A DNA stretch of 64,000 nucleotides from Novosphingobium aquimarinum (GCF_009746585.1 NZ_WRPO01000020.1:1-64000); one strand, 5' to 3'. Positions 17,532-27,292 are shown, counted from the stretch's first letter. Program-made: numbers and translations. The notes: generated from the sequence alone by a model not told the origin.

Positions 17532-18470
17532 TTACAGCATCTTGCGCAATGTGCGAATGACGGTGATGCGGGCCGTCACCATCGCGAGCAGCGTCGTAAC
17601 GACCGGAACCAGCGCCAGCAGCAGCCAATCGACCAGGCCGAGCGCGCCGTTGTCGACCATGCCCGCGCCGAGCCCCGAGAACCGGCGTCCGAGCGCGAGG
17701 ATGACCGCCGCGGCGAGAACCAGCCCGACCACGCCGCCGCCCAGCGCGTCGACCCCGATCGAACGCTGAAAGACGCGCGCGATTTGTCCGTCGGTTCCGC
17801 CCAGCAAGTGCACGATCTCGATCGTTTCGCGGTTCGTGCCCAAGGCCGTGCGCGCCGCCAGCAGCACGGCCGCCGCAAGGGCTACGAACAGTAAGGCGAC
17901 CAGGGCTATGGCCAGCCACTGCAGCGAGGTGATGGCCGCGAACACCGGGCGCAGCCAGTTCGCTTGCGCATCGATCCGGGCCGAAGGCGCGACCGGGCGC
18001 AAGCGCTGTTCGACCTCGCGCAATCGCTGCTGCGTCGCCGTGCCGTCGAGACGCACGTCGATCAGGGCCGGGACCGGGACGCTGTCCCCCGCCGTGCCGC
18101 CGATGTCCTCGCCGAGCCAGGGTTCGATCAGCGCATCGACTTCTTCGCGTGGCACGCGGCGAAGGGAGACGACGCCGGGCATGTCCTGCAGTGCTGCCAG
18201 TGCCGCCTCGGCCTGCGCATCGCGTTCTTCCTCGCGCGCTTCGACCAGTTGCACGGTCAACCCGCCTTCGAGCTCGGCGCGCGCGGAACTCACCGCGTTG
18301 CCTAGCGCAAGACCGGCGGCGAGCGCGATCACGGTCAACGCCACCATGATCGCTATCACCCAGGGCATCGGTCCGGACAAGCGCGACTGCGGCACGATTT
18401 CGGAGCCGCCCCCGCTGAACGTGCGCCGCCCGCGGCTGACCACCGCGCCGATGCTGGTCGGCCGGCTCAC
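17532..18470 (-). CDS. ftsX: Cell division protein FtsX
   Basis: The 312-residue inner-membrane protein has four predicted segments. The first is near residues 45-65, followed by a periplasmic loop of about 115 residues. Three C-terminal helices follow (WLAIALVALLFVALAAAVLL, a glycine-rich segment, and WLLLALVPVVTTLLAMV). With FtsE it controls septal peptidoglycan hydrolases. The start is GTG at 18470, overlapping the ftsE stop as GTGA. An N-terminal extension to 18797 is open by chance and overlaps ftsE. Confidence 0.9.
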   Translation of the reverse strand: MSRPTSIGAVVSRGRRTFSGGGSEIVPQSRLSGPMPWVIAIMVALTVIALAAGLALGNAVSSARAELEGGLTVQLVEAREEERDAQAEAALAALQDMPGVVSLRRVPREEVDALIEPWLGEDIGGTAGDSVPVPALIDVRLDGTATQQRLREVEQRLRPVAPSARIDAQANWLRPVFAAITSLQWLAIALVALLFVALAAAVLLAARTALGTNRETIEIVHLLGGTDGQIARVFQRSIGVDALGGGVVGLVLAAAVILALGRRFSGLGAGMVDNGALGLVDWLLLALVPVVTTLLAMVTARITVIRTLRKML

Positions 18471-19189
18471 CGCCCGGCCCTTCGCGGCGGATAGCGCAAG
18501 GCCCCGGTGGGATCGAACAGCCGTCCGTTGTCGAGCCGCATGATCAGGGACTCGGGCACTTTCCTGAGCAAGTGAACGTCGTGAGTCGCGACCACCACGG
18601 TGGTGCCCTGGCGATTGAGCGCTTCGAACAAGCGCAGCAGCTTGATCGCCATGTCGGGATCGACGTTGCCGGTCGGCTCGTCCGCGACCAGCATCTGCGG
18701 TCGTCCGATGATCGCGCGCGCGATCGCGACGCGCTGTTGCTCGCCGCCCGAAAGCGTCGCGGGCCGCGCGTTCATCCGCCCGGCGAGCCCCACCCATTCG
18801 AGCATGTCCGATACCGGCTTGTGCAGTTCCGCATCGGTGAAACCCGAAACCCGCAGCGGCAGCGCCACGTTGTCGTAAGCCGAAAGGTGCGAGACGAGCC
18901 GGAAGTCCTGGAAGACGACGCCGATCCGGCGCCGCAGTTCGGGCAGCTTGCCCCGGGGCAGAGTAATGGCGTCCGAGCCGAACATACGAATGGCCCCGCG
19001 CGATGGGCGCAGCGAAAGATAGAGCAGCTTGAGCAGCGACGTCTTGCCGGCCCCGCTCGCGCCGGTGAGGAAGTAGAAACTGCCGGGATAGAGCGTGAAC
19101 GACAAGTCGCTCAGGACCTCGCGGTCGGTGCCGTAGCGCAGGCCGACGTTGTCGAACTGGACGATCTCGGTGTCGGCCCCCTGTGTCAT
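18467..19189 (-). CDS. ftsE: Cell division ATP-binding protein FtsE
   Basis: The 240-residue ABC ATPase has Walker [13 protein letters not shown]-loop FQDFRLV, signature [15 protein letters not shown], Walker [13 protein letters not shown] and the H-loop histidine in VATHDVHLL. It pairs with FtsX encoded immediately downstream. The ATG at 19189 is chosen; in-frame ATGs at 19210 and 19222 would add 7 or 11 residues. It is the head of the ftsE-ftsX-ydcF-plsC run and divergent from the zinc-ribbon gene. Confidence 0.94.
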   Translation of the reverse strand: MTQGADTEIVQFDNVGLRYGTDREVLSDLSFTLYPGSFYFLTGASGAGKTSLLKLLYLSLRPSRGAIRMFGSDAITLPRGKLPELRRRIGVVFQDFRLVSHLSAYDNVALPLRVSGFTDAELHKPVSDMLEWVGLAGRMNARPATLSGGEQQRVAIARAIIGRPQMLVADEPTGNVDPDMAIKLLRLFEALNRQGTTVVVATHDVHLLRKVPESLIMRLDNGRLFDPTGALRYPPRRAGR

Positions 19190-19360
19190 CGCCCCGAACT
19201 CAATACCCATCCTTAACCGCATGTCGCTTTACGTTAACGGACCTGTCGCGAATGCCGAGCTGTCCCATAGACAGCAATGAATGTGGAAAAAAGGCAGTCT
19301 TGCGCTCCGCCCACAGCCGTGCCGCTTGTCGGCCATGCAACAGTCATGTTTAAGCCAGAC

Positions 19361-20290
19361 ATGATCTTGACTTGCCCGGCCTGTTCCACGCGTTACGCGG
19401 TCCCCGATAGCGCGATCGGTATAGACGGGCGGACCGTGCGCTGCGCCAAGTGCCGCCACAGCTGGTTCCAGGAAGGGCCGCAGCTGGCCGAGGCCGAGAC
19501 CCCGCCGTCCCGCGACGCGCCGCGTCAGGAGGCACCGGTCCGTCGGGAGGCACAGGATGCAGCCCCTGCCGCGCCACCCGCCCCCGCCCGTTCGGGCTCG
19601 CCCTCACCTTCGCCGTCGCCGAACGATGCCGCGGCCCGGCCGGCTCCGACTGCACCCCCGACAGCGCCGCCGGTCGCAGAGCCGCCATCCGTTGCCGATA
19701 TGCCGCACGAGCCGGAGCAAGAGCCGGCTCCCTCCTTCGATTCGGCCCCGTCGCGGATTCCTGAGGGCGCCGAACCCCCTCGGGTCTACGACGACACCGA
19801 AGCTTTCACGTATTCCGACGAAGGCCCGTCCAGCTTCGATTACGCGCCACCGTTCCGTCCTCGGCGCAACTGGGCTCGGATCGGCACTTACCTCGCAGTC
19901 ATATTCGGCGTCGTGACGCTGGGTCTCGCGGCGGTGGTCGCCTGGAGCGGCGTGCCGGATTGGATGCCGATCCCGCGCCCCACGTTCGCCGAGGCGCAGC
20001 GCGACTTGCAGCTCGATTTCCCGCGCAACCGGCAGGACAAGCGGACCCTGCCGAACGGCACCGAGTTTTTCGGCGCAAGCGGTACGGTGACCAATGTGGG
20101 CAGCGAAACCCGCACGGTGCCGACTATTCTCATCGTGCTGCGCGACGCCCGCAACCGCGTGGTCTACAGCTGGGAAGTGGTGCCGCCGCGCCGCACTTTG
20201 CGCCCGGGCGAATCGATCAAGATCAACGAGGCCGTCACCGACGTGCCCAAGGCGGCCGTCGTCGCCGAGATCGGCTGGAAGCCCGCCTGA
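19361..20290 (+). CDS. MJ0042-type zinc-ribbon membrane protein
   Basis: The 309-residue protein starts MILTCPACSTRYAVPDSAIG and continues to CAKCRHSWF, a complete MJ0042 zinc ribbon. A long proline/alanine-rich linker (about residues 50-165) leads to one membrane helix (about 180-200). A C-terminal beta domain with GTVTNVGSETRTVP and VPPRRTLRPGESIKI resembles DUF3426. Its function is unknown; similar genes sit beside ftsE in many sphingomonads. The ATG at 19361 fits the family start; an ATG at 19346 is possible. Confidence 0.82.
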   Translation: MILTCPACSTRYAVPDSAIGIDGRTVRCAKCRHSWFQEGPQLAEAETPPSRDAPRQEAPVRREAQDAAPAAPPAPARSGSPSPSPSPNDAAARPAPTAPPTAPPVAEPPSVADMPHEPEQEPAPSFDSAPSRIPEGAEPPRVYDDTEAFTYSDEGPSSFDYAPPFRPRRNWARIGTYLAVIFGVVTLGLAAVVAWSGVPDWMPIPRPTFAEAQRDLQLDFPRNRQDKRTLPNGTEFFGASGTVTNVGSETRTVPTILIVLRDARNRVVYSWEVVPPRRTLRPGESIKINEAVTDVPKAAVVAEIGWKPA

Positions 20291-20421
20291 CCGGGCGGCT
20301 GGAGACGGCCGCAAAAACAATTCCGACATTGCGACCATGAGTGCTTGCAGCCCTGAACGTCGCTTGCTAAGGGCGCGCTCCTGCCTTGGGGCCGGTCCTT
20401 TTTCCGGACCCCGATGATTTA

Positions 20422-20508
20422 GCGGTCGTGGCGGAATTGGTAGACGCGCAACGTTGAGGTCGTTGTGGGCGAAAGCCCGTGGAAGTTCGAGTCTTCTCGA
20501 CCGCACCA
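20422..20508 (+). tRNA. tRNA-Leu(GAG)
   Basis: The plus strand folds into an 87-nt class II tRNA with encoded CCA. The acceptor stem is GCGGTCG paired with CGACCGC. The D-arm has AATTGGTAGACGC. The anticodon stem CAACG/CGTTG encloses TTGAGGT with anticodon GAG. A long variable arm and the AGTTCGAGTCT T-arm follow. No integrase is next to it, and the 3' flank looks like ordinary chromosome. Confidence 0.96.
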
Positions 20509-20717
20509 GGCAGTCCAAGTCGAACTTGGCACAGTATCGGGCAAGGCCGTTCTTCGGCACCCGCCACTGGCTGGGTTAAGAACCGGAAATTGCGGGCCCC
20601 GAAGTGCCGGTAGCCAGCAGTGCGAAGTCGGTTTGCGAATATTCGGACCCCTGGCCCCCTTCCCCGCTTCTTTCCGTATGGCCCGCCAGAACGGGCGTGG
20701 TGCTGAAGCGAGGAACG

Positions 20718-21050
20718 ATGGCGAAGTACAAAGAACCCGGAGTGAACGACAGGGTGAACGCGGCCCAGGCCGCGCGCGCCAAGGCGCTGGCAATGCTCAA
20801 GGCCAAGCCCGCCCCCGATCCGGCCGAACAGGCCGCGCTGCGCGCCAAGGCCGCTGAGCGCGAAGCCGCACTGGCCGCCAAGCGCGAAGCTGCAAAGGCC
20901 GAACGCGAAGCCCGCCAGGCCCAGGCCAAGGCGGAAAAACAGGCCCGCGCCGAAGCCGAAGCGGCTCGCAAGGCCAAGCCCAAGCTGACCGAAGCCGAGC
21001 GCAAGGCCGCTCGCGACGCGCGCTATGCCGCGCGCAAGGCCCGCAAATAG
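20718..21050 (+). CDS. DUF6481 family alanine/lysine-rich protein
   Basis: The 110-residue protein is a near-continuous helix rich in Ala, Lys, Glu and Arg, with repeats of the kind REAALAAKREAAKAEREARQ. It should form a long coiled or single alpha helix. The start KYKEPGVNDRVNAAQAARAK matches DUF6481, a conserved sphingomonad protein without known function. GAGGAACG lies just before the ATG at 20718. It follows tRNA-Leu(GAG) by about 210 bases. Confidence 0.8.
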   Translation: MAKYKEPGVNDRVNAAQAARAKALAMLKAKPAPDPAEQAALRAKAAEREAALAAKREAAKAEREARQAQAKAEKQARAEAEAARKAKPKLTEAERKAARDARYAARKARK

Positions 21051-21079
21051 CCTCGCTCAGCGAAAGCGGGTCCGACCCG

Positions 21080-21751
21080 ATGGACGGTCACGAGTGGATC
21101 GCGACCGCCCATGTGCCCGACGGCGTCGAGATGCGCCTGATGCAACGCGAGGACGAGTTCACGATCCTGCTCGCCAATGCCGAGCTCATGAGCACGCGGG
21201 CCAGCACTTCGGAAGCCGCGCTTGCCAGCATGACCTTCGCCCGTCTGGGCGCACGCGTCGGGGCCGAATGGCTGATCGGCGGCTACGGCATGGGTTACAC
21301 GCTGCGCGCCGCGCTTGCCGTGATCGGTTCCGATGCCAATGTGATCGTCGCCGAGATCGTGCCCGAGATCATCGCCTGGGCCCACGGGCCGATGCACAAG
21401 CTGACCGCCGGCTGCCTCGATGATCCCAGAATCATGCTCGTCAACGAAGACGTCGCGATGCTGATCGGCGCGGCGCGACAGGCTTACGATGCGATCCTGC
21501 TCGATGTCGACAACGGTCCGGACGGCCTTTCGCGCCCCGCCAACGACAATCTCTACGATCGCGCCGGTCTCAGGGCCGCGATGAATGCCCTGCGCCCCCG
21601 CGGCATTCTCGCCGTCTGGTCCGCCTACCCGGATCCCGCCTTTGCATTGAGGCTCGGCGACGCCGGGTTCGAAGTGCACGAAACCATGATCTACGAAACC
21701 GACGAAACCGGTGCCGCCAGTCACGTCATCTGGTTCGCCCAGAAGCCGTAG
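21080..21751 (+). CDS. Spermidine-synthase-like protein
   Basis: The 223-residue protein has the SAM-dependent methyltransferase-like fold of polyamine synthases. It shows EWLIGGYGMGYTLRAAL at the nucleotide loop, NVIVAEIVPEIIAWA, and YDAILLDVDNGPDGL, where spermidine synthases have the gatekeeper and Asp residues. It lacks a full N-terminal beta tetramerisation region, so true polyamine synthesis is uncertain. It may be an unrelated methyltransferase. It follows DUF6481 by 29 bases and ends at a strong hairpin. Confidence 0.75.
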   Translation: MDGHEWIATAHVPDGVEMRLMQREDEFTILLANAELMSTRASTSEAALASMTFARLGARVGAEWLIGGYGMGYTLRAALAVIGSDANVIVAEIVPEIIAWAHGPMHKLTAGCLDDPRIMLVNEDVAMLIGAARQAYDAILLDVDNGPDGLSRPANDNLYDRAGLRAAMNALRPRGILAVWSAYPDPAFALRLGDAGFEVHETMIYETDETGAASHVIWFAQKP

Positions 21752-21763
21752 ACGACTGGGTCA

Positions 21764-21787
21764 AAGCGGCCCGGCAACGGGCCGCTT
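21764..21787 (+). terminator. Hairpin after the spermidine-synthase-like gene
   Basis: A 10-bp perfect stem (aagcggcccg with cgggccgctt) closes a GCAA tetraloop 12 bases after the stop codon. The T-run is short. The position suggests a transcription terminator or a stabilising hairpin. Confidence 0.6.
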
Positions 21788-21906
21788 CCAGCAACAATCC
21801 CAAACGTTCGCTCGCTGGCGCCATCTGCCCAGGCTGCCCTTCATTTGCGAGCCCCCTCCGGTGTTTTCCCGATGGGGCCGCAATCCTTACGCAACGCCTT
21901 GATGCG

Positions 21907-22317
21907 ATGGATCGGCATGAGAAAGTTGCGTTTGGGTCCGCCGCGATGAATCCGCTCGTTTTGTATGCTGAGACGAAGCGGAGCCTGGAAGCCGCCATCG
22001 GGGCGAGCGATGATCTTCTTCATCTCCATGCCGGGCTGCTGATACTGGTCGTGGCGACCGTGCTGTTCGGGCGCGGCGTGGGATCGCGGCTGCCGATCGC
22101 GATGGTTTACCTTCTCGCCCTCGTTAACGAATCGATGGATGCGCTGTGCGCGAGTCCGGAAGCCCGTGGCTGGGAGCCGGCCGTCGATGTCGCCAACACG
22201 GTGCTCTGGCCGACCTTGCTGTTTTGTCTGGCGCGGCGTCACCGGCGCGCGATTCGGCCCGTAAAGCCGGGTAGCGAAGAGTATTTTCGCGAGAAGTATC
22301 TCCGGGGCCAAACGTAG
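21907..22317 (+). CDS. Small hypothetical membrane protein
   Basis: I do not recognise the family. The 136-residue protein has three hydrophobic stretches (about residues 40-57, 62-77 and 90-108), with LLILVVATVLFGRG and LPIAMVYLLALVNESMDAL. The NESMDAL part recalls VanZ-like or DUF-type small membrane proteins. The C-terminus is basic and cytoplasmic. The ATG at 21946 is an alternative start 13 codons inside. It stands alone between two hairpin- or spacer-separated units. Confidence 0.6.
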   Translation: MDRHEKVAFGSAAMNPLVLYAETKRSLEAAIGASDDLLHLHAGLLILVVATVLFGRGVGSRLPIAMVYLLALVNESMDALCASPEARGWEPAVDVANTVLWPTLLFCLARRHRRAIRPVKPGSEEYFREKYLRGQT

Positions 22318-22413
22318 CGCGCGTCTCGCCGTGCGCGGTCGGCGCCCGATCTAGGCATCGATCATCGAGTTAAATGTTTTGCAACCCAAAGGCTTTAACG
22401 AATGAGAGGGGAA

Positions 22414-22926
22414 ATGGCAGGATTCAGTATGCGCGACGACGAACTCAAGCGGCTTCAAACGCTCCACGGCTATCGTCTGCTCGACACACCTCCCGAGCCT
22501 GAATTCGACGAGATCGTCCTGCGGGCCGCAGAGCGCTTCAAAGTGCCGATCGCGCTCCTGTCTCTGGTCGATACGCATCGGCAGTGGTTCAAGGCGAAAG
22601 TCGGCATCGACGCGCGCGAAACGCCCCGTTCGGTCTCGTTCTGCGCTCATGCGATCGAGGATTCCGGCGTGATGGTGGTGAGCGATGCCACTCTCGACGA
22701 ACGGTTCCACGCCAACCCTCTGGTGACCGGCGACCCCGGGATCCGCTTTTACGCCGGTGCCCCGGTAATCGCGGAAGACGGGTCCAAATTGGGCACGATC
22801 TGCGTGATCGACCGAGAACCGCGGCATGAATTCGACGATTGCGAAAAAGAAGAATTGCGCAAATTATCGGCCGAACTGACCCAATTGCTGATTTCCAGAA
22901 AGGGCACGCCATACGGCGGCGGATGA
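22414..22926 (+). CDS. GAF-domain sensor protein
   Basis: The 170-residue protein is a single GAF domain of the type DDELKRLQTLHGYRLLDTPP, EFDEIVLRAAERF, SFCAHAI and FYAGAPVIAEDGSKLGTICV. Such GAF units usually sit at the N-terminus of sensor kinases or cyclases. Here the domain is a separate gene, ending three bases before the large hybrid kinase gene, so the two probably work together. The ATG at 22414 is preceded by GAGAGGGGAA. Confidence 0.82.
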   Translation: MAGFSMRDDELKRLQTLHGYRLLDTPPEPEFDEIVLRAAERFKVPIALLSLVDTHRQWFKAKVGIDARETPRSVSFCAHAIEDSGVMVVSDATLDERFHANPLVTGDPGIRFYAGAPVIAEDGSKLGTICVIDREPRHEFDDCEKEELRKLSAELTQLLISRKGTPYGGG

Positions 22927-22929
22927 TGC

Positions 22930-25764
22930 ATGTTCGAGCGAGCGATCGTCCCCGAGGATGATGTTAAGACCCCGGCCGCGGTTTTCAGCCGTGTAAGCCG
23001 GGCTCCCCAGCACTACGCGATGCAAGTCGTTCTGCTGGCGATCGGGTACGCGCTGCTGGGCTGGGTCGGCCAGAAACTCGCGCCGCCGCCGGGATACGCC
23101 TCGCTCATCTGGCCCGCTTCGGGCTTGGCGATCGCAGGCCTTATTGCGTTCGGACGTCGCGCCTGGCCCGGTGTCTTCCTGGGCGCGCTGTTCATCAACA
23201 GCATGTCGGTCAATTCGCAAGCGCTTCTTGCCGACGTCACGGTAATCCTCAGCACTGCCTGCATTGCGGCGGGTGCGACCGTGCAGGCCCTTGTCGCGCA
23301 GCACTGTCTCAAGGCGCGCGCCGGCTATCCGCTCCGGCTTTCCGGTGCCTTGCACACGGTTCGCCTCGTCCTGCTAATCGGTCCGCTCAGTTGCCTCATT
23401 TCGGCGACGGTCGGCAGCGCAACCCTTTATGCCACCGGTGTGCTGTCGCCCCAGGCGCTGCCCAGCTTCTGGCTGAGCTGGTGGTTGGGGGATGTCGGCG
23501 GCGTCATCATCGTTCTGCCGCTGTGTCTGCTGGCTCCGGGAAACCGCGACAAGGTTTGGTGGCGCGGCGATGCGCTTTCCCCTTTTTCTACCGCGGCGTT
23601 TGCCGCAATTCTGATCCTGCTTGGCGGCACTCTGACAGCCTGGCGATTGAACACGGAAGCCGCCTATCAGCGAAACCTGACATCTTTCGATGCGCTGACC
23701 ACCGATAGCCAGCAGGCGCTTACCTACAGGATGCAATCCTATGCCAGGGCGCTCAACGGCGCGGCGGCTCTGTTCGAAGCATCGGAGAACGTCAGTGCGG
23801 ACCAATGGCGCACATATGTCACGACCCTGAATCTCTCGCAGAACCTGCCCGGCATTCAAGGGCTCGGACTGATCATGCCGGTGCGCGCTGGCCAAGAAAG
23901 CCGATTCCTCGACAGCTTCGCCGAGCGCGGCTTCGAGGACTTGCGCATCCATCCGGTGACGTCGCGAGCCGAAAAGTTCGTCATCGTGGCCATCGAGCCC
24001 AGAGCGCAGAACGTCGAAGCGCTCGGCCTCGACATCGCTTTCGAACAGAGCCGCCGGGAAGCCGCGCTGCATGCGCGCGACACCGGCCAGCCCACGATCA
24101 CCAAGCGCGTCCTGCTGGTGCAGGACAAGACCGAAAGCCCGGGCTTCCTCTTGCTACGCCCGCTTTACCGATCAGGAATGCCGACTTCGACGATCGAACA
24201 GCGGCGGGCGGCGTTCGACGGGTGGATATACGCCCCCTTCATTGCTCCACGTTTCATGGATGCCTTGACCGCAAGCCAGGACGCCTTGTTCGATATCACG
24301 ATCTACGATGGATCGCGCGTCGATCCCGACCGCCTGATTTTCAGCAGTATGCCAGCCGATCGTCGGGCCAAGCCGTCCAAATACGCCATCCAGCGCACTT
24401 TCGAGGTGATGGAACAGCCGTGGACGGTGGTATGGACCAGTAAACCGGCTTTCGTTCGCTCGGCGACCACGAACGAGGCGAATCTGGTCTTGGGTGGCGG
24501 CCTCATTCTCACCGTCCTGTTTGCCGGATTGCTGCTCGCCAGTTCGCGTCGCGAGGCTTCTACCCGCCAGCAAGTCGAGCAGCGCACGAGGGAATTGGAG
24601 CACACCGTCGCCGCACTGGCGGAGAGCGAACGCAACTTCGGCGATCTGGCGGGCCTTTCGCCCGCAGGGATTTTCCGAACCGATCCTTACGGGTTCTGCA
24701 GCTACGTCAACGAAGCCTGGCTCGAGGCCACCGGACTGAGCGCGTCCGAAGCTCTCGGAGCCGGATGGCTGAATGCGGTTCATCCCGAAGCACGGCCACG
24801 GGTGCGGCAGAAATGGCTCAGCGCGGTCGACGCGGTGGAGCCGTTGCGCATGGAAGTGCAGTTCTTGGCGGCCAACGGCGTCAATCACTGGGTGGACCTC
24901 ATCGCCGCCCCGCGGCTCGACAATAACGGCGACGTCGAAGGTTTCATCGGCGTCGGTATCGACATTACCGAGCACAAACATGCGGTCGACGCTCTGCGGG
25001 AGAGTGAGCAACGCTTCCAGTCGCTGGCGAGTTTCGCCCCCGCGGCCATTTTCCGTACGAAGGCGGATGGCGCGTGCAGCTATGTAAACCCGGCGTGGTG
25101 CCGGATGGCCGGGCTGACCGAAGACGAAGCTCTAGGCCACGGTTGGCACAAGGCCATCCATCCCGACGACGCGAAGCGGCTCGTGACGGATTGGGGGCAG
25201 GCTGTTCAGGATGGCGCGCTCTATCGCGGCGAGTTCCGCTGGCTCCACCAGAACGGCACGGTCACCTGGGTCGATGCCATCGCCAAGCCGCAAGTGAACG
25301 ATGCAGGCGTCCTGCAAGGCTATATCGGCGTCGCTATCGACATCACCGAGCGCAAGCAATTCGAAATGGCTATCGCCGAACGCGACGAACAGCTGGCCCT
25401 GCTCGCGCAGCACGCAACCGATGCCGTGTTCCGCATCGGGCTCGATTATCGCTGCATCTATGCGTCGCCGTCGGTGAAGGAGGTGCTTGGAGTCGAGCCC
25501 AACAGTGTGATCGGCGAGCCGGCTTTCGCGCTGGTCCATCCCGAGGATAAAGCCAAGGTCTATTCCGCCTTCGGCAATCTGCGCTCGGCAAAGTCGACCG
25601 GATCGTGGTCGCGTACAGATCGAGAGTCCACAAGACCGCCCATGAATATCGATGGTTCGAAGCCACAGCCGCGCTCGTGCGGGATGCGAAACTCGATACG
25701 CCTAAAGAGATCTCCACCTCGGTCCGCGACATCGGTGATCGCAAGAAAATGGAATTCGACCTGA
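22930..25764 (+). CDS. Hybrid sensor kinase, N-terminal part (MASE1-CHASE-PAS), frameshifted
   Basis: This frame encodes the sensory half of a single large kinase gene. A MASE1 membrane domain covers about residues 15-225. A periplasmic CHASE domain covers about residues 260-425 (QALTYRMQSYARALNGAAALF, TVVWTSKPAF near its end). A further membrane helix and three PAS domains follow (from about residues 565, 690 and 815). In the third PAS domain, after FGNLRSAK (near base 25587), the reading frame goes astray and ends in arginine/serine-rich nonsense. The expected continuation is one base out of phase, in the frame containing 25605. Restoring one G gives an intact protein of about 1,441 residues. 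It may be a real mutation or a sequencing error in a short G-run. Confidence 0.8.
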   Translation: MFERAIVPEDDVKTPAAVFSRVSRAPQHYAMQVVLLAIGYALLGWVGQKLAPPPGYASLIWPASGLAIAGLIAFGRRAWPGVFLGALFINSMSVNSQALLADVTVILSTACIAAGATVQALVAQHCLKARAGYPLRLSGALHTVRLVLLIGPLSCLISATVGSATLYATGVLSPQALPSFWLSWWLGDVGGVIIVLPLCLLAPGNRDKVWWRGDALSPFSTAAFAAILILLGGTLTAWRLNTEAAYQRNLTSFDALTTDSQQALTYRMQSYARALNGAAALFEASENVSADQWRTYVTTLNLSQNLPGIQGLGLIMPVRAGQESRFLDSFAERGFEDLRIHPVTSRAEKFVIVAIEPRAQNVEALGLDIAFEQSRREAALHARDTGQPTITKRVLLVQDKTESPGFLLLRPLYRSGMPTSTIEQRRAAFDGWIYAPFIAPRFMDALTASQDALFDITIYDGSRVDPDRLIFSSMPADRRAKPSKYAIQRTFEVMEQPWTVVWTSKPAFVRSATTNEANLVLGGGLILTVLFAGLLLASSRREASTRQQVEQRTRELEHTVAALAESERNFGDLAGLSPAGIFRTDPYGFCSYVNEAWLEATGLSASEALGAGWLNAVHPEARPRVRQKWLSAVDAVEPLRMEVQFLAANGVNHWVDLIAAPRLDNNGDVEGFIGVGIDITEHKHAVDALRESEQRFQSLASFAPAAIFRTKADGACSYVNPAWCRMAGLTEDEALGHGWHKAIHPDDAKRLVTDWGQAVQDGALYRGEFRWLHQNGTVTWVDAIAKPQVNDAGVLQGYIGVAIDITERKQFEMAIAERDEQLALLAQHATDAVFRIGLDYRCIYASPSVKEVLGVEPNSVIGEPAFALVHPEDKAKVYSAFGNLRSAKSTGSWSRTDRESTRPPMNIDGSKPQPRSCGMRNSIRLKRSPPRSATSVIARKWNST

Positions 25765-27254
25765 TTTCAGCACGCCGGCACGCGGAAGCGGCGACGGCTG
25801 CCAAGGCGACGTTCCTGGCCAACATGAGTCACGAGATCCGCACGCCGATGAATGGCGTGATCGGTTTCACCGATATGTTGCTGGAAGGAGACCTGACGCC
25901 CGAACAGCGCGAAAGTGCGCAGCTCATCGCCGAATCCGGCCGCGCGATGATGCAGATTCTCAACGACATTCTCGATATTTCCAAGATCGATGCCGGTCAG
26001 ATGAAGATCGTCAGGGAGCCCGTCGACCTGCGCCATACGTTTGAATCGTGCATGGGTTTGCTCGAACCCACCGCGCGGCAAAAAGGGCTGAAGTTCGATT
26101 ATTCGATAGACGAGGACGTGCCGACCTCGGTTCTGGTCGACAAGTTGCGTATGCGGCAGATCCTCACCAATCTGGCCGGAAACGCGATCAAGTTCACCGC
26201 GACGGGCTCGGTCCGGTCGCGCGTCTCGATCGAAAGCCTGCCTGGCGGCCAGGAGATCTTGAACATCGCCGTCGAGGATACGGGGATCGGCATCCCCGAA
26301 GACCGGCTGGAAGCCATTTTCCGCGAATTCAGCCAAGGCGACGACTCCACGGCAAGGGAATTCGGCGGAACCGGTCTCGGTCTCACGATCAGCAGCCAGC
26401 TTGCCAAGCTGATGGACGGCGAATTGCAAGTCAGTAGTGTCGCGGGGCAAGGCTCGGTCTTCACCTTGCGCATCCCCCTGCTGCGCGTCGAAACCGGCGT
26501 CCCGAATAAGGCCACGCCCGGAAGCGAGCAGCAGATCGACTTCGCCCGCCGCCCCCGCATCCTCGTCGCGGAGGATCACGACATCAACCAGGTCCTGATC
26601 CTTTCGATGGGCAAGCGGATGAACCTCGCGCTGTCGATCGCCGCGAATGGCCAGGAAGCCGTGCGGATGGTTCACGAGGCGAAAGCGAACGGGAAGCCAT
26701 ACGACTTGCTGCTCATGGACGTGCAGATGCCGGTCATGGATGGTCTCGAAGCGACGGCCATGCTGCGCAAGGACGGCATCACGGCCGAGGAACTGCCGAT
26801 CCTGGCGCAGACGGCGAACGCTTATCGCGAAGATGTCGAACGGTGCCTCGATGCCGGAATGCAGGATCATCTCGCCAAGCCGATCCGCGTCCAGGAGCTG
26901 AAGGCCGCCATTCACAAATGGATGCCGAACAGGGTGCCAGAAGCGCTGGAGACGACGACTGCCAAGGAAGAGTCCGCCGACTTCGAACAGGCGCTGCGCC
27001 AGCGCTACCTCGATCGGCGGGACAAGACGATCGAGGCGCTGTCGCGTCTGGACTGCGACGAACCGCCGGCTCGCCAGGAGATCGAGACCGTCGCGCAAAT
27101 GCTGCATAAGCTGGCCGGCTCTGCGGGCATGTTCGGTGAAGACAAGCTCGGCGAGATCGCGGCGAAGCATGAGAAAGTTCTGCTCGCAGCCGATCCCGAC
27201 ACATTGCGAGACACCGTGCGCAACGCCGCCCGCGCCTTGGCCGATCCGGCATGA
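25605..27254 (+). CDS. Hybrid sensor kinase, C-terminal part (HisKA-HATPase-REC-HPt)
   Basis: This is the catalytic half of the gene beginning at 22930. It opens with the end of the third PAS domain (HEYRWFEATAALV), then HisKA with ANMSHEIRTPMNGVIGF and HATPase with N-box LAGNAIKFTATG, G1 VEDTGIGIPEDRL and G2 FGGTGLGLTIS. A receiver domain has the phospho-acceptor Asp in LLLMDVQMPVMDG, and an HPt domain ends in MLHKLAGSAGMFG. All catalytic residues are present. The GTG at 25605 is only a formal start; on its own this part would lack the sensor domains. It would be a cytoplasmic phosphorelay protein. Confidence 0.8.
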   Translation: MVAYRSRVHKTAHEYRWFEATAALVRDAKLDTPKEISTSVRDIGDRKKMEFDLISARRHAEAATAAKATFLANMSHEIRTPMNGVIGFTDMLLEGDLTPEQRESAQLIAESGRAMMQILNDILDISKIDAGQMKIVREPVDLRHTFESCMGLLEPTARQKGLKFDYSIDEDVPTSVLVDKLRMRQILTNLAGNAIKFTATGSVRSRVSIESLPGGQEILNIAVEDTGIGIPEDRLEAIFREFSQGDDSTAREFGGTGLGLTISSQLAKLMDGELQVSSVAGQGSVFTLRIPLLRVETGVPNKATPGSEQQIDFARRPRILVAEDHDINQVLILSMGKRMNLALSIAANGQEAVRMVHEAKANGKPYDLLLMDVQMPVMDGLEATAMLRKDGITAEELPILAQTANAYREDVERCLDAGMQDHLAKPIRVQELKAAIHKWMPNRVPEALETTTAKEESADFEQALRQRYLDRRDKTIEALSRLDCDEPPARQEIETVAQMLHKLAGSAGMFGEDKLGEIAAKHEKVLLAADPDTLRDTVRNAARALADPA

Positions 27255-27292
27255 TCGCGCTCGTTCGAGAGGATCGTCGTCCGCGAGAGTGA

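Noticed and set aside
20422..20717. A second integrated element at tRNA-Leu(GAG)
   Set aside because: There is no integrase nearby, and the flanking genes look like core sphingomonad genes.
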